DNA of 64,000 nucleotides, taken from Gambelia wislizenii. Taxonomy: Eukaryota; Chordata; Lepidosauria; Squamata; Crotaphytidae. A program made the translations under genes and the position numbers. The stretch's first letter is position 1. Every line of letters begins with the position of its first letter. Below are positions 36,950 through 48,474 of this stretch, piece by piece. The stretch spans positions 72,116,001-72,180,000 of the forward strand of contig JAUMIR010000003.1 of assembly GCA_030847615.1 (NCBI GenBank), given 5' to 3'. The notes under the pieces were generated by a model that ran no database searches, had not been told where the DNA came from, and worked only from the letters and a program-made list of their open reading frames with translations.

Positions 36950-37880
36950 ATGACTGTCCTAGAGACCCATTACAGAGGAAGAAATAAACTTCTTCATTCA
37001 GCCCCTGGGGGATCATCAAAGCTTTCGGTCTGAATATCCACCTAATATCCCTTCTTAGTAAAAACTTTTCATTACAAGTATCTATTATATCAGTTGTCCA
37101 GAATTTTACATTTGATGCTGTGTATCCTTTCTCCATAAAGTGTTGTACCAATGGAACCTCTGATTTCCCCCTTCTTTCTGATATTGTAAAGGCATTCTCT
37201 GATCCTCTTCTTAAGAAGCCTAGATGTTTTCCCAATATAAAATTTCTGTACAACATATGCCACATAGCTGGTACAATATGTGGTAAAATGTGTCAAGACA
37301 GCATATTCCTTGAGCTCTGTCATTTTACTAGCATATTTGAACACATTTTCTGCTAGGATAATGTCCCATATTGGAGGCTGTGGCAGAGTGTGAAGACATG
37401 CAGATGTTTTTACACTGAGATCATAATGACTAGTATCCCTCTTAAGTTCCTGGTTCTTTTAAAGGAAATTGGGGTGTGGTTTTTTTTGACAGCCTGGTAT
37501 GCCTTGTAAAATGCATTACAAGTCCCCTAAGCTTTTTCTTCAAGTTTTTGGCCACATAATTGAATGCTAGACCACATTTAACACAGTTGGCTAATGCCTT
37601 AAGAAATCAGGATAGTGGTCAAGCCTTGCACGAACTGTCTGCCACTACTTTTTATGAGAATATCTTCTCTCAATCATTTGTTTGATGTATGAGATTTATT
37701 TAGAAAGCTGTTAATTGTTGTATAATTGTGCCTTGCTCTCAAAAGCTGAATAGGGATCTCATGTTCATAGGTCTTAAGAAACCTTTTCCCCTTATGACTA
37801 TTTATGAAATCTGTAGACTCCCATATGTAAGACAATATTAGTGGTACAAATGGATTTAGGAAATAATCTACAGGCATACC
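36950..37880 (-). pseudogene. Penelope-like element relic with GIY-YIG endonuclease
   Basis: Minus-strand reading gives a decayed retroelement C-terminus. Around 37,677-37,740 is RARHNYTTINSFLNKSHTSNK, like the region before the endonuclease. A Cys-containing segment (GHYPSRKCVQIC) precedes YVAYVVQKFYIGKTSR and LLKKRIRECLYNIRKKGE (37,150-37,265), which matches the GIY-YIG core: paired Tyr, then YIGKT and the Arg of the helix. After a frame change come PLVQHFMEKGY, then EKFLLRRDIRWIF and PQGLNEEVYF, which match the usual C-terminal LLxREaxWIyxL..PxGLNEE pattern. Several stops and frameshifts. GIY-YIG with an upstream RT remnant is known from Penelope-like elements; a different GIY-YIG retroelement is possible. 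Confidence 0.72.
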
Positions 37881-38213
37881 TCAATTAACTAACACAGTTA
37901 TACCCTCTGCCATATCCTGGTTTCTGATCTGGCCTGCCCTGCCCCTGTTGCCTGGAGAAAATGGGCCAAAGTCCAAACAGAACGCTGGCCTATTGATGCA
38001 GCTGCAACCGCCATGTTCCCTGCTGACGTGGAAGCCAGGAAGGAGGACCGCAACACGTGACTGAAGGCACCCTTCATGCCTTGGTCATGTGTTGAGAGAC
38101 CCCCCACCTGGCTTCTGGAACAGCCAGGGATCTGGCAGTGGCAGCAAGGTACGGCATGCAGGGACAGGATCCTGTGGACACATTGGGCCCAATCCAGGGG
38201 GGGCAGATTAAAC
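37881..38213. other. Unassigned interval
   Basis: More G+C-rich than its surroundings. No repeat recognised. The minus-strand frame 37,898-38,329 (143 codons) lacks known motifs and crosses into the next repeat. Confidence 0.35.
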
Positions 38214-38325
38214 TGAGCATCTATATATAATTCTCTTGGATATGTTGCCTTTGCTAGTGTGCTGATTGGCTGCTCAGGAAACACACCAAACCAATCATCA
38301 CCCACATGCAAATTCCCTCTCCACC
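38214..38325 (+). repeat. Repeat with CTGATTGGCTGCTCAGG core
   Basis: 'tataattctcttggatatg' and 'gtgctgattggctgctcagg' with a second 'aaaccaatca' CCAAT-like block. The same sequence recurs inverted at 54,590-54,690 and partially at 53,520-53,580. Class unknown. Confidence 0.65.
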
Positions 38326-38339
38326 TCACAATCCACTCC

Positions 38340-38870
38340 TGTCACTCAATCTGTGGCCCAGATTAGGACCCAGACAGTCAACTGGTGGTGGCGGTGGGCT
38401 GCCTGCAACAGGACCCAGTGTAATAGACAGCCAGGAAGCCAATGAGGACCTGGTACTCCAGGAGCCAATCCTCTGTGAGGAGGTGGAAGGAGGAGGGGCT
38501 TCTGGAGGAGATAAATGGGGAGTGAGTGAGGAAAGTGTTCAGTTTAAGTTGGGCTTCCAGTTTGAAGAGTTGAGATAAGGCTTTGAGTGATCCAAGACAA
38601 CGAGAGGCTTAGAGAAAGAGCAAATGTTTGTGCAGGCCCAATAACTTGATTATACAGTTACATGGTTTATTCGTTTGACAATGAACGTTCTTTTGTTAAC
38701 AAGAAACATTCAGTGAGTGATTCTCAGGGAAAGAGACACAGCCAGGAATAAATAGCAACACCGGAGTGCTTGTGCTATACCATTGGGAGACGTAGTTTGG
38801 CTGTGACGTGGAGGTCGGGTGTCACAAAGTGATGACAGGGCGGGAGGTGGAAATCCCCCCTTGCTTCACA
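38340..38870 (+). mobile_element. Long terminal repeat (531 bp) of an LTR retroelement
   Basis: Starts TGTCACTC and ends GCTTCACA. AATAAA lies at 38,747-38,752, about 120 bases before the end. Immediately after it stands a strong primer-binding site, which makes this a 5' LTR rather than a chance TG..CA interval. The left boundary is my best guess, because no target duplication or second LTR could be compared. Confidence 0.65.
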
Positions 38871-38873
38871 ATG

Positions 38874-38891
38874 TGGTGGCAGCAGTGGGAT
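38874..38891 (+). other. Primer-binding site, tRNA-Leu type
   Basis: TGGTGGCAGCAGTGGGAT is the reverse complement of a tRNA 3' end finishing in CCA; it matches the acceptor end of common vertebrate tRNA-Leu species (..ATCCCACCGCTGCCA plus CCA) at all but one position. It sits four bases after the LTR end, the expected place for minus-strand DNA priming. Confidence 0.7.
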
Positions 38892-38955
38892 AGGAAAGGC
38901 CCCCGTGCCACTAGGAGGACACCTGGCATCACACCCAGGTAGTCAACTGGTGACG
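38892..38955 (+). mobile_element. LTR element internal remnant
   Basis: About 60 bases of untranslated leader-like sequence after the primer site. No gag, pol or env frame follows; the element is truncated here. Confidence 0.45.
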
Positions 38956-39148
38956 GAAAAGGTGCCACTTTGATTGACAGAAATTTTTCGTCCATAAAAG
39001 CGACTCCTTTCTTATCCCTCCAGCATGGAAGGAGACTGAACGAAGGAAGGGAGGAGGATGGCATCATGCGAAACCGATTGCTGGAAGCGGGACAGTGCCA
39101 TCCTCCTCCCGTCACTCTGCAGGGTTTTTTAGCCCGTCTGAAAAAGTC
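38956..39148. mobile_element. Probable fragment of a GGACTTTTTC-tipped element
   Basis: Ends CCCGTCTGAAAAAGTCC at about 39,147, the same tip as the right end of the fold-back at 24,503. An internal inverted pair, GGGAGGAGGATGGC / GCCATCCTCCTCCC, lies at about 39,050-39,110. The left tip is missing. Confidence 0.45.
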
Positions 39149-40360
39149 CTTTCAGTGTTGGATTTCAGCAGTGTGCCTATAGTAAACAATGCAGTAATGC
39201 TTGATCTGAAAAAGAATGGGATTCTCTTCTAGCGGATCCTTCTGTAGCCATGTGTGCTTGTCTACAACAGGCATGGTACATAAAGAGCAGCTGTCTCCAG
39301 AATCCCTTACTGAGCATGCGTGAACACCAAACCAGAAGCTAAAAGGGAATGCAAATAAGCTTTTCTTGCCATCTACCTCCAACATGTTTTAAAAAGGTAT
39401 AGATTAATAGTTTTTTTTCCACCAACATTGAAATCACAAGAAAAGTGGAGACTGGTGAAAGAAAGAAAAATCATCTCTGGACGAATTTCAGAAGCTTACA
39501 ACTGGTCTCTTGTTTGTTTGTTTGTTTGTTACTTATGTAAGGCTTAGCTGACTTTATTTAATTTCACATGTACATATTGTTAGTTTTGGATAAAATGTTT
39601 GCTGAAACTCTTGAACTGATCTTTTTTTTTTGTGATGTAGAAACCTATCTCTCTTCTTTCCATGATATTTCTGGACCAAATTGTCTGTTAAAGAAGTAAT
39701 GCCCACTAACACACCTAATTTGTCAATTGAGGTATACGTACCTGTACAAAGTTTGCACAAAGGTCTAGGATTATCACTATCCAAAACAGTAATACAATAA
39801 TATATGGAACAGGAAAAACATCACAATGTATGTGAGAAGGAATACAAGAACAAGCTACCTTCATTGTCAGCCTTGCTTCCTGTTCACTGTTCTCTTAGTT
39901 TCACAGCCTGTTTCTGTGTCACTTATTCCTTCAGGGGAAAGGTATAACTGAATGGAAGAGGATGTGCTTTGTATTTAGGACATCTCAGTTTCAGTTCCTG
40001 CTGCCCCAAGCAGGGCTGAAAAAAGACTTTTGTCTGAATCCTTGGAGACCTGCAGCCAGTTAGTGGAGAAAGTGAAGCCCTCCAGATGTTGGACTGCATT
40101 TTTTCCCCCATGATTTTGGACCTTTGGCTATGGTGGCTAGGGCTGATGGGACGAGTTGCCCTCTGTCACCCCAATGTTCAGCTGCTTTTGAAATGTCCCA
40201 GTTTCTCTCTCTTCTTCCCACTTCCCCCTTTGTCCTCACAGTTGCTTCAGTTGATGCAAACTGAGTTCAAAGTGCAAAAGTACTGTGGTTTGAACTCATT
40301 TAACTCAATAGGGGGGAGAAGGGGAAAATGAGGGGGGAAATTTGCCCTTCCCAGATGGCT
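39149..40360. other. Mostly unassigned interval
   Basis: A (TTTG)n run lies at 39,511-39,530 and a T run at 39,622. A palindromic MITE fragment lies at about 40,077-40,150 ('ccctccagatgttggactgc..ggctagggctgatggg'). Nothing else is recognised. Confidence 0.45.
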
Positions 40361-41092
40361 CATAGAATCATAGAATTGTAGAGTTGGAAGAGACTACAAG
40401 GGCCATCCAGTCCAACCCCCTGCCACGCAGGAATCACGATCAAAGCATCCCTGACAGACGGCCATCCAGCCTCTGTTTGAAGACCTCCAAGGAAGGAGAC
40501 CCCACCGCGCTCCGAGGGAGTGTGTTCCACTGCCAAACAGTTCTTACTGTCAGAAAGTTCCTCCTAATGGTGAGGTAGAATCTCTGTTCCTGGAGTTTGC
40601 ATCCATTGTTCTGTGTTCTAGTCTCTGGAGCAGCAGAAAACAAGCTTGCTCCATCCTCAATGTGACACCCCTTCAAATACTTAAACAGGGCTATCATACC
40701 ACCCCTTAACCGTCTTTTTTCCAAGCTAAACATATCCAGCTCCCTAAGTCTTTCTTCATAAGGCGTGGTTTCCTGACCTTTCACCATTTTAGTCGCCTTC
40801 CTCTGGACACGCTCCGATTTGTCAATATTCTTTTTGAATTGTGGTGCCCAGAACTGGACACAGTATTCTAGGTGAGGCCTGAGCAAGGCAGAATAGAGGG
40901 GCACTATTACTTCCCTTGATCTGGACACTATACTTCTATTGATGCAGCCCAAAATCGCATTGGCCTTTTTAGCTGCCGCATCACATTGTTGACTCATGTT
41001 CAACTTGTGGTCTACTAAGACTCCTAGATCCCTTTCTCACATAGTCTCGTTCAGCCAGGTCTCCCCCATCCTGTATCTATACATTTCTTTTT
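40361..41092 (-). mobile_element. CR1 LINE, 5'-truncated
   Basis: Reverse-strand CR1 copy of about 730 bp: starts within the RT C-terminal coding region (GETWLNET) and ends in the TCATAGAATCATAGAAT tail at 40,361. It is close to the copy at 1-2,920 but keeps the segment that copy lost. It is the best-preserved coding stretch of any CR1 here. Confidence 0.95.
40440..41036 (-). pseudogene. CR1 ORF2 C-terminal fragment, open for about 199 codons
   Basis: After a TGA (41,037-41,039 on the minus strand) the frame is open to 40,440 and includes a Met at 41,003. It reads [66 protein letters not shown] and [19 protein letters not shown]. This lies downstream of the RT catalytic domain, so alone it has no enzymatic role. 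The openness probably reflects recent insertion rather than selection. Confidence 0.9.
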
Positions 41093-41911
41093 TGCTCAGG
41101 CAAAAGCAAACTGCTGCAGCCTGTCCTAGCTTGTTTGTTCTTCATTATTAATCACTTTTGCCATCTTGACCATAATCGGATGTTGTTCGGCCACATATAT
41201 CTCAGTTTTCATCTGTGAAATGTTGGAGAGTATGCCATCTTAAACCTTCCTCCTTCCATAGGGGGAGAGATAGAGATGTGTGAGCATGTGCACGCATGTG
41301 CATTCATGGGTGTGTGTGTGTATGCTAGCTTTGAATAACAGCCTGATCTTCTAAAATGACTAGGCCTCCTGGCTGGTTGTGGGATCAATGAAGGGTGGTG
41401 CTAGGCTGATGGGGGAATGTTTCTTCTTGTTGCCTTTGGGTCACTAGCACCTAAGCTTCTCCACTCCTGTATATTTTAAATGACGAGAGTGACAAAAACA
41501 GGGAAGATAGTACTTGAAAAGAGATTACATCGTTGACTTTGCTAATTTGCAGTTTTCTGTGTACTACAGCCTTCAATGTGTTAAGTTTATTCTCTATGTA
41601 AATCTGGCCACATGCATAAATCTCCACTTCAAGATGGGAGGTCAGGATGGCTTTAATAAACCCTTTGATGGAACTGGAGTGTGGTTTGTGACTTAACACT
41701 TCCAAAATCCACACTACTGCATGGAAACAGACTGATAAACTACCCCATTGTGTTAGCCAGGAGGTAAGTTAAGCATGCTTCTGGAACCAAAGAAAACCTA
41801 AATCATAATTAAAACTCCATAGTAAAATCACTTTGTACCAGAACCGTGGGTCCTTAGAATGTAAAGGGAAGCAGTGAAATCAAAACCCAATGCAACTTTC
41901 CCATAAAGAGG
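41093..41911. other. Unassigned interval
   Basis: A GT-rich run lies at 41,309-41,322. No gene or repeat recognised. Confidence 0.35.
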
Positions 41912-43336
41912 CCTGGGTGCCAGTTAGATGGTAGTTTTTGTTGTGGGGCATCCCAGGACTTCTTGATCCCGTATTCGTCCCTCCCTTTTACATGATTTTT
42001 GTCTCTGAACTGGATATCCTGGGAGATCCCGGGATCATTGTTTACATGGCATCCTGCCCCGTGACATATATCTTCTCCCACTATATACTACCCCGTGTTT
42101 TGTTGTTGTTGTTTACACGAGTTTACGGTCCCAGGATTTATTTATTTTTAGCTGTCTATTAAGGATACAATTACTCATTTTTTCACAACCTCAATGACAT
42201 ACTTCCTTTAGAGTTCCATGCCACGAGCGATGCTATTGGCTGGCTGAAATGTTTGTTCAAGCTTCTGTGTTGGGGATGAGGAGATGAATGAGTGTTGCAT
42301 TGGAAATGAGGGGATGAGGGGATGAGGGGAGGAATGAGCAATCTGTGACCTAACGTGGGGAAGAAGGAGCGATCAGTGGCTAAACCCTGTGCTTTCCTTT
42401 CAAATTGAAAGAACACCATTTAAAGCAAGATAAACTGGGGAGGAAGGAGCTATCAGTTGGTGCTGGGGAGTGTAAGAGAGGTCAAAAGCAGAGCGGACTG
42501 GAGCTCTGGCACGCACGCGCACACACAAGCCCAAGCCAGTATGCTTTCAGCCAGGAAGCAAGTGCAGGGGCCCAAAGGCATGCAGTTGTCCTGTCTCTTT
42601 AAAATGTTAACCCTTTAAGCAGAGGCAGCTGTGGAGTGAAGTTTTCAAGCCAGTGCAGGGGATCATAAGGGGAGGATACACAAGGCATTTTAAAAGACAT
42701 ACCTGGGTGCCCAGACACTGGCATTTTTTACTGTGCCTTGGCGGGTGTGGTGGTGGATGAATGTGTGATCATCCGCTCAGACGCTGGCATTTTTTACTGT
42801 GCCTTTAAACCCATGGAGGGGGATGCAGGCAGGGGATGAATGGGTGATCCTCCGCCCACGATCTCTTTATAATTTACTCTCTCTTTAAAATTTAAACCAG
42901 CATGCAGGGTAGGGACAGGTTAAAGCTGAAGGGTTTGCAGTGTAGAAATCCATTGAACAGGCTGATGAAGTGCAGACACACACACACACACACCTACATG
43001 CAGCTGGAAGCGATGCCTTTGTTTTCAGCTGGTGAGGCTGAATCTATTGAATGGGTGACTGACCCCCTCCTTTTCTGGTCTCTGAACTCTCAGCCTGCTC
43101 CCAGTCACCATTTCTGGTCATTACCTAGTACCGAGATATCTTGTCCCCGGCTGTTTACATCTCCTGTGACTTTTTAAAAAACCACACAAACCACGGGACT
43201 GGAAGTCCCACAGGTTGTGGGATAAAAGGTGGCCCCCCTTCCGAAAATCACATGTCCGATCTGATGTATGTGTAAACAACCAGGGTTCGACACGAATTCT
43301 TCCCACTACTTTTTCATCGTGTAAACGGCACCCAGG
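41912..43336. mobile_element. Candidate TIR-bounded element, 1.4 kb
   Basis: CCTGGGTGCC at 41,912-41,921 returns as GGCACCCAGG at 43,327-43,336, and the right end continues inward as CGTTTACACGATGAAAAAG on the minus strand. A related right end, 'tttacacgagtttacggtcccagg', lies at 42,112-42,135, and another CCTGGGTGCC at 42,702. It may be one long element or two or three short related ones. No ORF or clear target duplication. Internal features include a tandem duplication (42,712-42,856) and a (CA)n run at 42,974-42,993. Confidence 0.5.
42712..42856. repeat. Tandem duplication, about 67-78 bp
   Basis: 'cagacactggcattttttactgtgcctt' at 42,712 recurs as 'cagacgctggcattttttactgtgccttt' at 42,778, and 'gatgaatgtgtgatcatccgc' recurs as 'gatgaatgggtgatcctccgc'. 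Confidence 0.85.
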
Positions 43337-44630
43337 AGCATCTATGACAATTTCCTGTAGACATCAAATAAAAACCCTGATCTGGAGAAGGGATGTCAAA
43401 ATATGATGGAGAACTCTCTGCAGCTCTCCAGTAGTATAGCAACATTACCATGTCTTAGTTGTTTCTATGCCCAAATTAGATTTCCAGTCTGCCAAAAAAG
43501 GATTGATTATTGCATCCCATAGTAAGCACCATGCTCTAGGGTAAATGCATAGAGCTCAAAAATGGTATGCCAGACCTTCAGCAGCACTTTCCATGCCTCT
43601 TCAACCCATTTGTCTTTTCATTCATATATGCATTTTGAATGTGGTCTAATGTAGCTTCAAGAATCTCATTGAATGTGGAGCTCCACATGGTGCAATTGTT
43701 CCTATAGTAATGGGCTAGCAGTGGAAGGAGCCACAACTAGGGGGAATCTCCTTTTCTATTTGACTCATAGGGCAAGGGTAAGCAACACAGGAAACCACAT
43801 GCACATCCCTGTGTCTGCACCCCCAAGCTCCACTCTCTTCCTTTCTTCTCTCTTTCTTCTCTTTTCTTTCTTGCCTTCCCATTTGGTTTAAACACAAGGA
43901 ATTGCATTCCAAGAAGCAAAATAGAATAGAAAAAAGAAGCTGGGTTTAGCCTTAGTCTGTCTCTCTCTGGCTATTCTGTACTATTCATACAACGTGTGTG
44001 TGTTAGATTCAGGGATCCACATTGCTTCCAGGAGATGACAAACTTTTTGAGTCTCTTTGCAAGATACAGTTTGTGTCAGGAGTAAGAAATTGAACTCCTT
44101 AGAAAATGGCCAAACAACTGCTAAGTCATGCTGCTTCACTACATGTTGTTTTCTGTAACATCCCATATGGTAGAATCTTCCATTTACATAGTAAGACACA
44201 TTGATTTGGAGAGATTTTCCAAAGCTGTCCATTTTGAAAGCTCCCCACTTCTTATCACCCAACCGTTCTGAAACTGCCTTCTGACTTGCGATATTGCTGT
44301 GTGGTAAAGCATTTCAGAGATGCAAACCTGTCAACAGTCCTCAAAATTTTCCATTTACTGCCTGCTGTGCAACATGTTAGCTAATGGACTGCTAAAGAAA
44401 GCTCCAAGTGCAAAAGAATTCAAAGATGTCTTAAGTAGTTTTTGAAATGTTCATTAAGACAAATGACAAACCTATGCATCTTGGTAGCCAATGAACAATG
44501 TTTTGACATTTGTACAAATTCATACATACCAACACAGAAGCCATTGCCAGCTCTTTGGAAAACTAATGTACATTTCCCCTTAGTGTAAGGGCTGCCTTGC
44601 TGGAGCAGAAGAAAAAGCCTCTCAGTCTAG
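43337..44630. other. Unassigned interval
   Basis: A pyrimidine-rich tract lies at 43,833-43,880. No gene or repeat recognised. Confidence 0.35.
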
Positions 44631-45187
44631 GGAGATTATCAGACATGTTAAAAGTGATGTTACATGAATGCCAGGAGATCGCAAAAGGGCTTCCTTTTCA
44701 GACAATGTCATTCTCCTCTCGTTATGCACACATTCTGCTGCCGTTCCACTGGTGCTGCTTTTTAATGATGGGATAAGCCATCAATAGATCCCCCATTCTG
44801 TTTCTGTCACAGATGTTGCTGCGGGTGAAAAGATGCCCCGTTATTCTGGCAAGATCCTAGCGTCAATGGGCGGTCCCTTCCAGAACACGTCTGGTTGAGA
44901 TCGGGACATCTAGCTAAGTGATACACTTTTTATGACCCTCCCCGAGTTACTTCTACCTTTGAAAGAGCGTTTTTGTGCTCTCTGTAATTTTTTTCATGGT
45001 CTTTTTATTTTTATTTTTGAATTTCCCATGCTCCGTTAGAGCTCCATTCACTCCTGGGCTGCTGGAATGACAGGAGAGGAGGTAAGTGTGGTGGGGAGGG
45101 TGATTGTGGCATGACAGGGACAGGACAGGGGTAGGAGTGGAGATTGTGGGACAGGAACATGTTTTTCATCCTTGTCTGATAATCTCC
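44631..45187 (+). mobile_element. MITE, 557 bp, TAG target duplication
   Basis: GGAGATTATCAGACATG at the left and TGTCTGATAATCTCC at the right, with TAG on both sides (44,628-44,630; 45,188-45,190). Interior co-linear with 33,147-33,722 and, in reverse, 35,066-35,667. The palindromic GAGCTC hairpin is half deleted in this copy ('atgctccgttagagctccattc'). Confidence 0.85.
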
Positions 45188-46174
45188 TAGGAATTGGCAC
45201 TTCATCTGTGGAAAGACAGGTCACTCTGGAAACCCACAAGCAGGGCACAATAGAGACCACCTTCCCTTAGCATTCAGTGGTCAAAGGAGCATCAAACATG
45301 GAGATTATTTTGCTTCTTGCTCTCTAACAGGAGAGGTAACTCCTCAGCCTTCTGAATGTTTTGGACTGCAGCTTGCCTCAGCCAGTATAGCCAGTGGTAT
45401 GAGACTGTGGGAATTATAGTCTAAAACATCTCCAGCACTTACCCAACCTTGCTTTATAGATATGTCATTGTCAAACCTTCTCCACATGAATCCACTCCTC
45501 AGTTTTAAAAATAACACAATTCACTTTTCTGTCTCTTACTGGCAGTCTGCTACCACTATAAAATATTTCTTTCCTTGCTGCTTTGATAGCTAGTCCACAT
45601 CAACAGGCATGGCTCAACAAACACCATTGATTAGACAGTATGTATAAATAAATGAGTCAACTCAAAGCATGTTCATGTTAACTTGTGTCAACAGATCTCC
45701 AGTTATAGGAGCTAAATCCTTGCCTACTTTACCCATCACATTTTCTTGGAGAACGTGGTGTGCTGCGGTCTCTTGATGTCTTAGAGGCCCATCTGCCTTT
45801 ACCACACTTCAAAATTCTATTACACTCACCTCTCCCTGCTCACACACCATACCTTATTTACTGTAAAATACAAACTGATAATACACCTTACCATAATCAC
45901 TCTAAAATACAACCCTGTGCAAACCTACCAAATAGTCAAGCATCTCAGTCATCAACTGTTTTTGTCTGATCCATCTTAAAGCTATTCAAACAGGTGTCAG
46001 AGTCAGAATGCCTTTGCACACCAGTCACTAGTGAACAGGGGCCCTTTGATACTACACAATTATAGTGCTTAAAATGCACTTTACTGGAATCACTTATAAT
46101 GTACCTTATCATAATCACTCTAAAATACAAACTCTACAGACCTGTCAAATAGTCAAGTATCCCAGTTGTCAGTA
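45188..46174. other. Mostly unassigned interval
   Basis: A palindromic MITE copy lies at about 45,350-45,452 ('ttttggactgcagcttgcc' and 'ggaattatagtctaaaacatc'). Short repeated text 'accttaccataatcactctaaaatacaa' occurs at 45,886-45,912 and again at 46,103-46,130. Confidence 0.45.
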
Positions 46175-46345
46175 GATTCGTCTAATCCTTCTTAAAGCCA
46201 TCCAAATAGGTGCTATTATCACATCATGTGCTGATGAATCCCATATTATATTATCCATTAATAAATGCTTTCTGGTGTTTGTTTTGAAGCTATTGCTAAT
46301 AATATTCATGTATGGCCCCAAATTCTGTTCTTTTGGCAGCTTTCT
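46175..46345 (-). mobile_element. CR1/L3-like LINE C-terminal fragment
   Basis: 'gtctaatccttcttaaagccatccaaataggtgctattatcacatc' and what follows correspond on the minus strand to the C-terminal end of a diverged CR1-group LINE. Heavily eroded. Confidence 0.45.
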
Positions 46346-46438
46346 TCTACTGTTTCTTTCTGCACTCTTTTTTTCTGTTCAGCACCTATAATCTGCAGTG
46401 TTTCAGTACCTTCTTAGGCTGAAATCCCATATCTATGA

Positions 46439-46656
46439 GCCCTTTTACATAGCACGGTTATCTTGCTGTGATTCCACTTTAACTGCCATGACAATGTCCT
46501 ACAGAATCCCATATTTGCAGTTTAGGGAAGGCTATTTGGAATTCTTAGCTAGAGACCTCTATGGCCAACAAACTACAAACCCCAGGATTCCATAGAATGT
46601 TGCCATGGTAGTTAAAGTGGAATTATAGTGTGGTAATTGTGTAGTGTGAAAGTGGC
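46439..46656. mobile_element. Palindromic MITE, complete
   Basis: Arms 'gtgattccactttaactgccatgacaat' and 'attgccatggtagttaaagtggaattatag' (by complement) enclose the family core 'cagaatcccatatttgcagtttaggg' / 'ctacaaaccccaggattccatagaat'. Outer tips 'agcccttttacat' and 'gtgtgaaagtggct'. About 218 bp. Confidence 0.8.
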
Positions 46657-47867
46657 TTACTTAAATAAATGAATTAAATAAATAAATCCAAGCTGTATAA
46701 AATATGTGGGATGAATTTCTAAGAGGTGTACAAAAAAACTGCATGAGTAATCTCCTTTTTTCTGGATTACTACGAAGCTCAAAAAGTTAAAGACTTTCTC
46801 CATAAGGCTGTGCTCCAACTCTGGTTCAGGTTTGAGTTATTCTCCCCAAAGTCATCTACAATGAAGGCAGATTCTGAGTTCATTTCTCCTGTGTGCAGTT
46901 TAGGCACTTGATGTATTATATGGCAAAGCAATTAGAGACCATATCAAACCGACATATGACAACAGAATTAAGGTTCTGTATGTGAGCCTCTACTGAATCA
47001 AGTTCCACTGAGCACATATCTTACTAATTGACAGAAAACACAGAGAAGGTAACTACAGAATGTCAGTCTCTGCATCATAATGGGAACTGGAAGAGAAATG
47101 TTTAAATCCTTAAGATCCAATTCAATCCAATTTCCCCTCTCTTCACTTTTTTGCTTATACGGTATCTGTCCAAATAAGCAAATTATATGCTCTGCTGGAG
47201 CTGACCCATTTTATACACACCTATCCATTGTTTCCTTAAAACTACTCATGTTCTAAATGGTAACTTTTTTGGACTCATCCTATTTTAAAAGGACTGGTTC
47301 AGTAACTTTAATTGCACTTAATTTGCATTTTTGGTTTCCGCAAAAAGAGAAGCACTTTGTTTCTACACCCATGGCACACACAACACGGGCTCACTTTTCA
47401 ACCAATCTTATTGGGAAGAATAGTTCATCACAATGGGAATTGACCTAGAGTGTCAGCATTACCAATCAACACTTCTGTGAAGCTCCCATGAGATATCTTC
47501 TGGAGCTTTGCATTTGGGATGCAGAATCATGTTGAAAACAACTACATTTTACCTAACGCAGTTTGGAAGTAGCTAATAGAAAATCTCCTCTGAATAAATC
47601 TTGCCAAGAAAACATGATAATACAGGCAAGTTACTTGTAATTAACTTCTTTTTGCAAGAACAAAAGTATAATATTATAGGCTGAGCCGATAAATATTGCC
47701 AACTGCAGACTCTGATTATATATTGCAAAAAAGGGTTAATGTAAAAGTAATTGTACACTAGGTCAATGAATAGTAACTTCATAGAGTTAAGATGGTTCTA
47801 TAGAAAAAAGTATAGCAAAAAAACCCACATCCAAAACTGCATCAGAAGAACACGATGAGAACAGAAA
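46657..47867. other. Unassigned interval
   Basis: Starts with a short (AAATA)n run at 46,662-46,688. No gene or repeat recognised. Confidence 0.35.
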
Positions 47868-48099
47868 GGGCTACATTATTAGACACCTGCATCCTCAGCC
47901 ATTCCCAGGGTGTAGCACTGCCACAGACAAGGCTTTACTTTTGGATTGATGAGGCTAAGCCACCAATACAAAGGTACACCTTATTCACTCCTGCACTATG
48001 CCCCCAGAACACTGAAGGAGGATGACATCTGGTAATGTCGCCCGTTTCTGTTTTTGTCACAATCTTCTGGCATAGTTTTTGCCACTTCTGATAATCTCC
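47868..48099. mobile_element. Possible short MITE with GATAATCTCC end
   Basis: The right end TTCTGATAATCTCC is followed by TTA (48,100-48,102), as in the 26,704 copy. The left end 'gggctacattattagacacc' is a poor match to the expected tip, so the left boundary is uncertain. Confidence 0.4.
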
Positions 48100-48102
48100 T
48101 TA

Positions 48103-48472
48103 GTTATGCTTGATGGCAGATAGACATGTGAAGCTTTCTGTGAAAATTCCCCATGTAAATTCACCTCTGATTGGTAGAAGTAAGATCAGCAGATACTCTG
48201 TCAGGAAGCCAGATCCTAATTCTAGTAAAATTATTGGTTGGAAAATGTCAACAGTCTGGTTGGAAGATAGATAAAGCCAGGTGGAGGTGAGTAGCTATTG
48301 CCTCCAACAGCATCATGTGTGCTGTTGACACTGTTCCTAGGCTGGTAATCATACCATACCACTTCGTCTCTAGATAGATAACTGGACTGTATAAGGTATA
48401 TTTCATATATGATATGACAGATTACAAAATATATTGCTTGACACTATACATCATTTATAAGAATGTGAGATG
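48103..48472. other. Unassigned interval
   Basis: No recognised gene or repeat. Confidence 0.35.
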
Positions 48473-48474
48473 TA

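Noticed and set aside
40440..41003. A 187-codon open frame as a possible host gene
   Set aside because: It is the C-terminal end of CR1 ORF2, closely matching the copies at 2,580 and 22,800.
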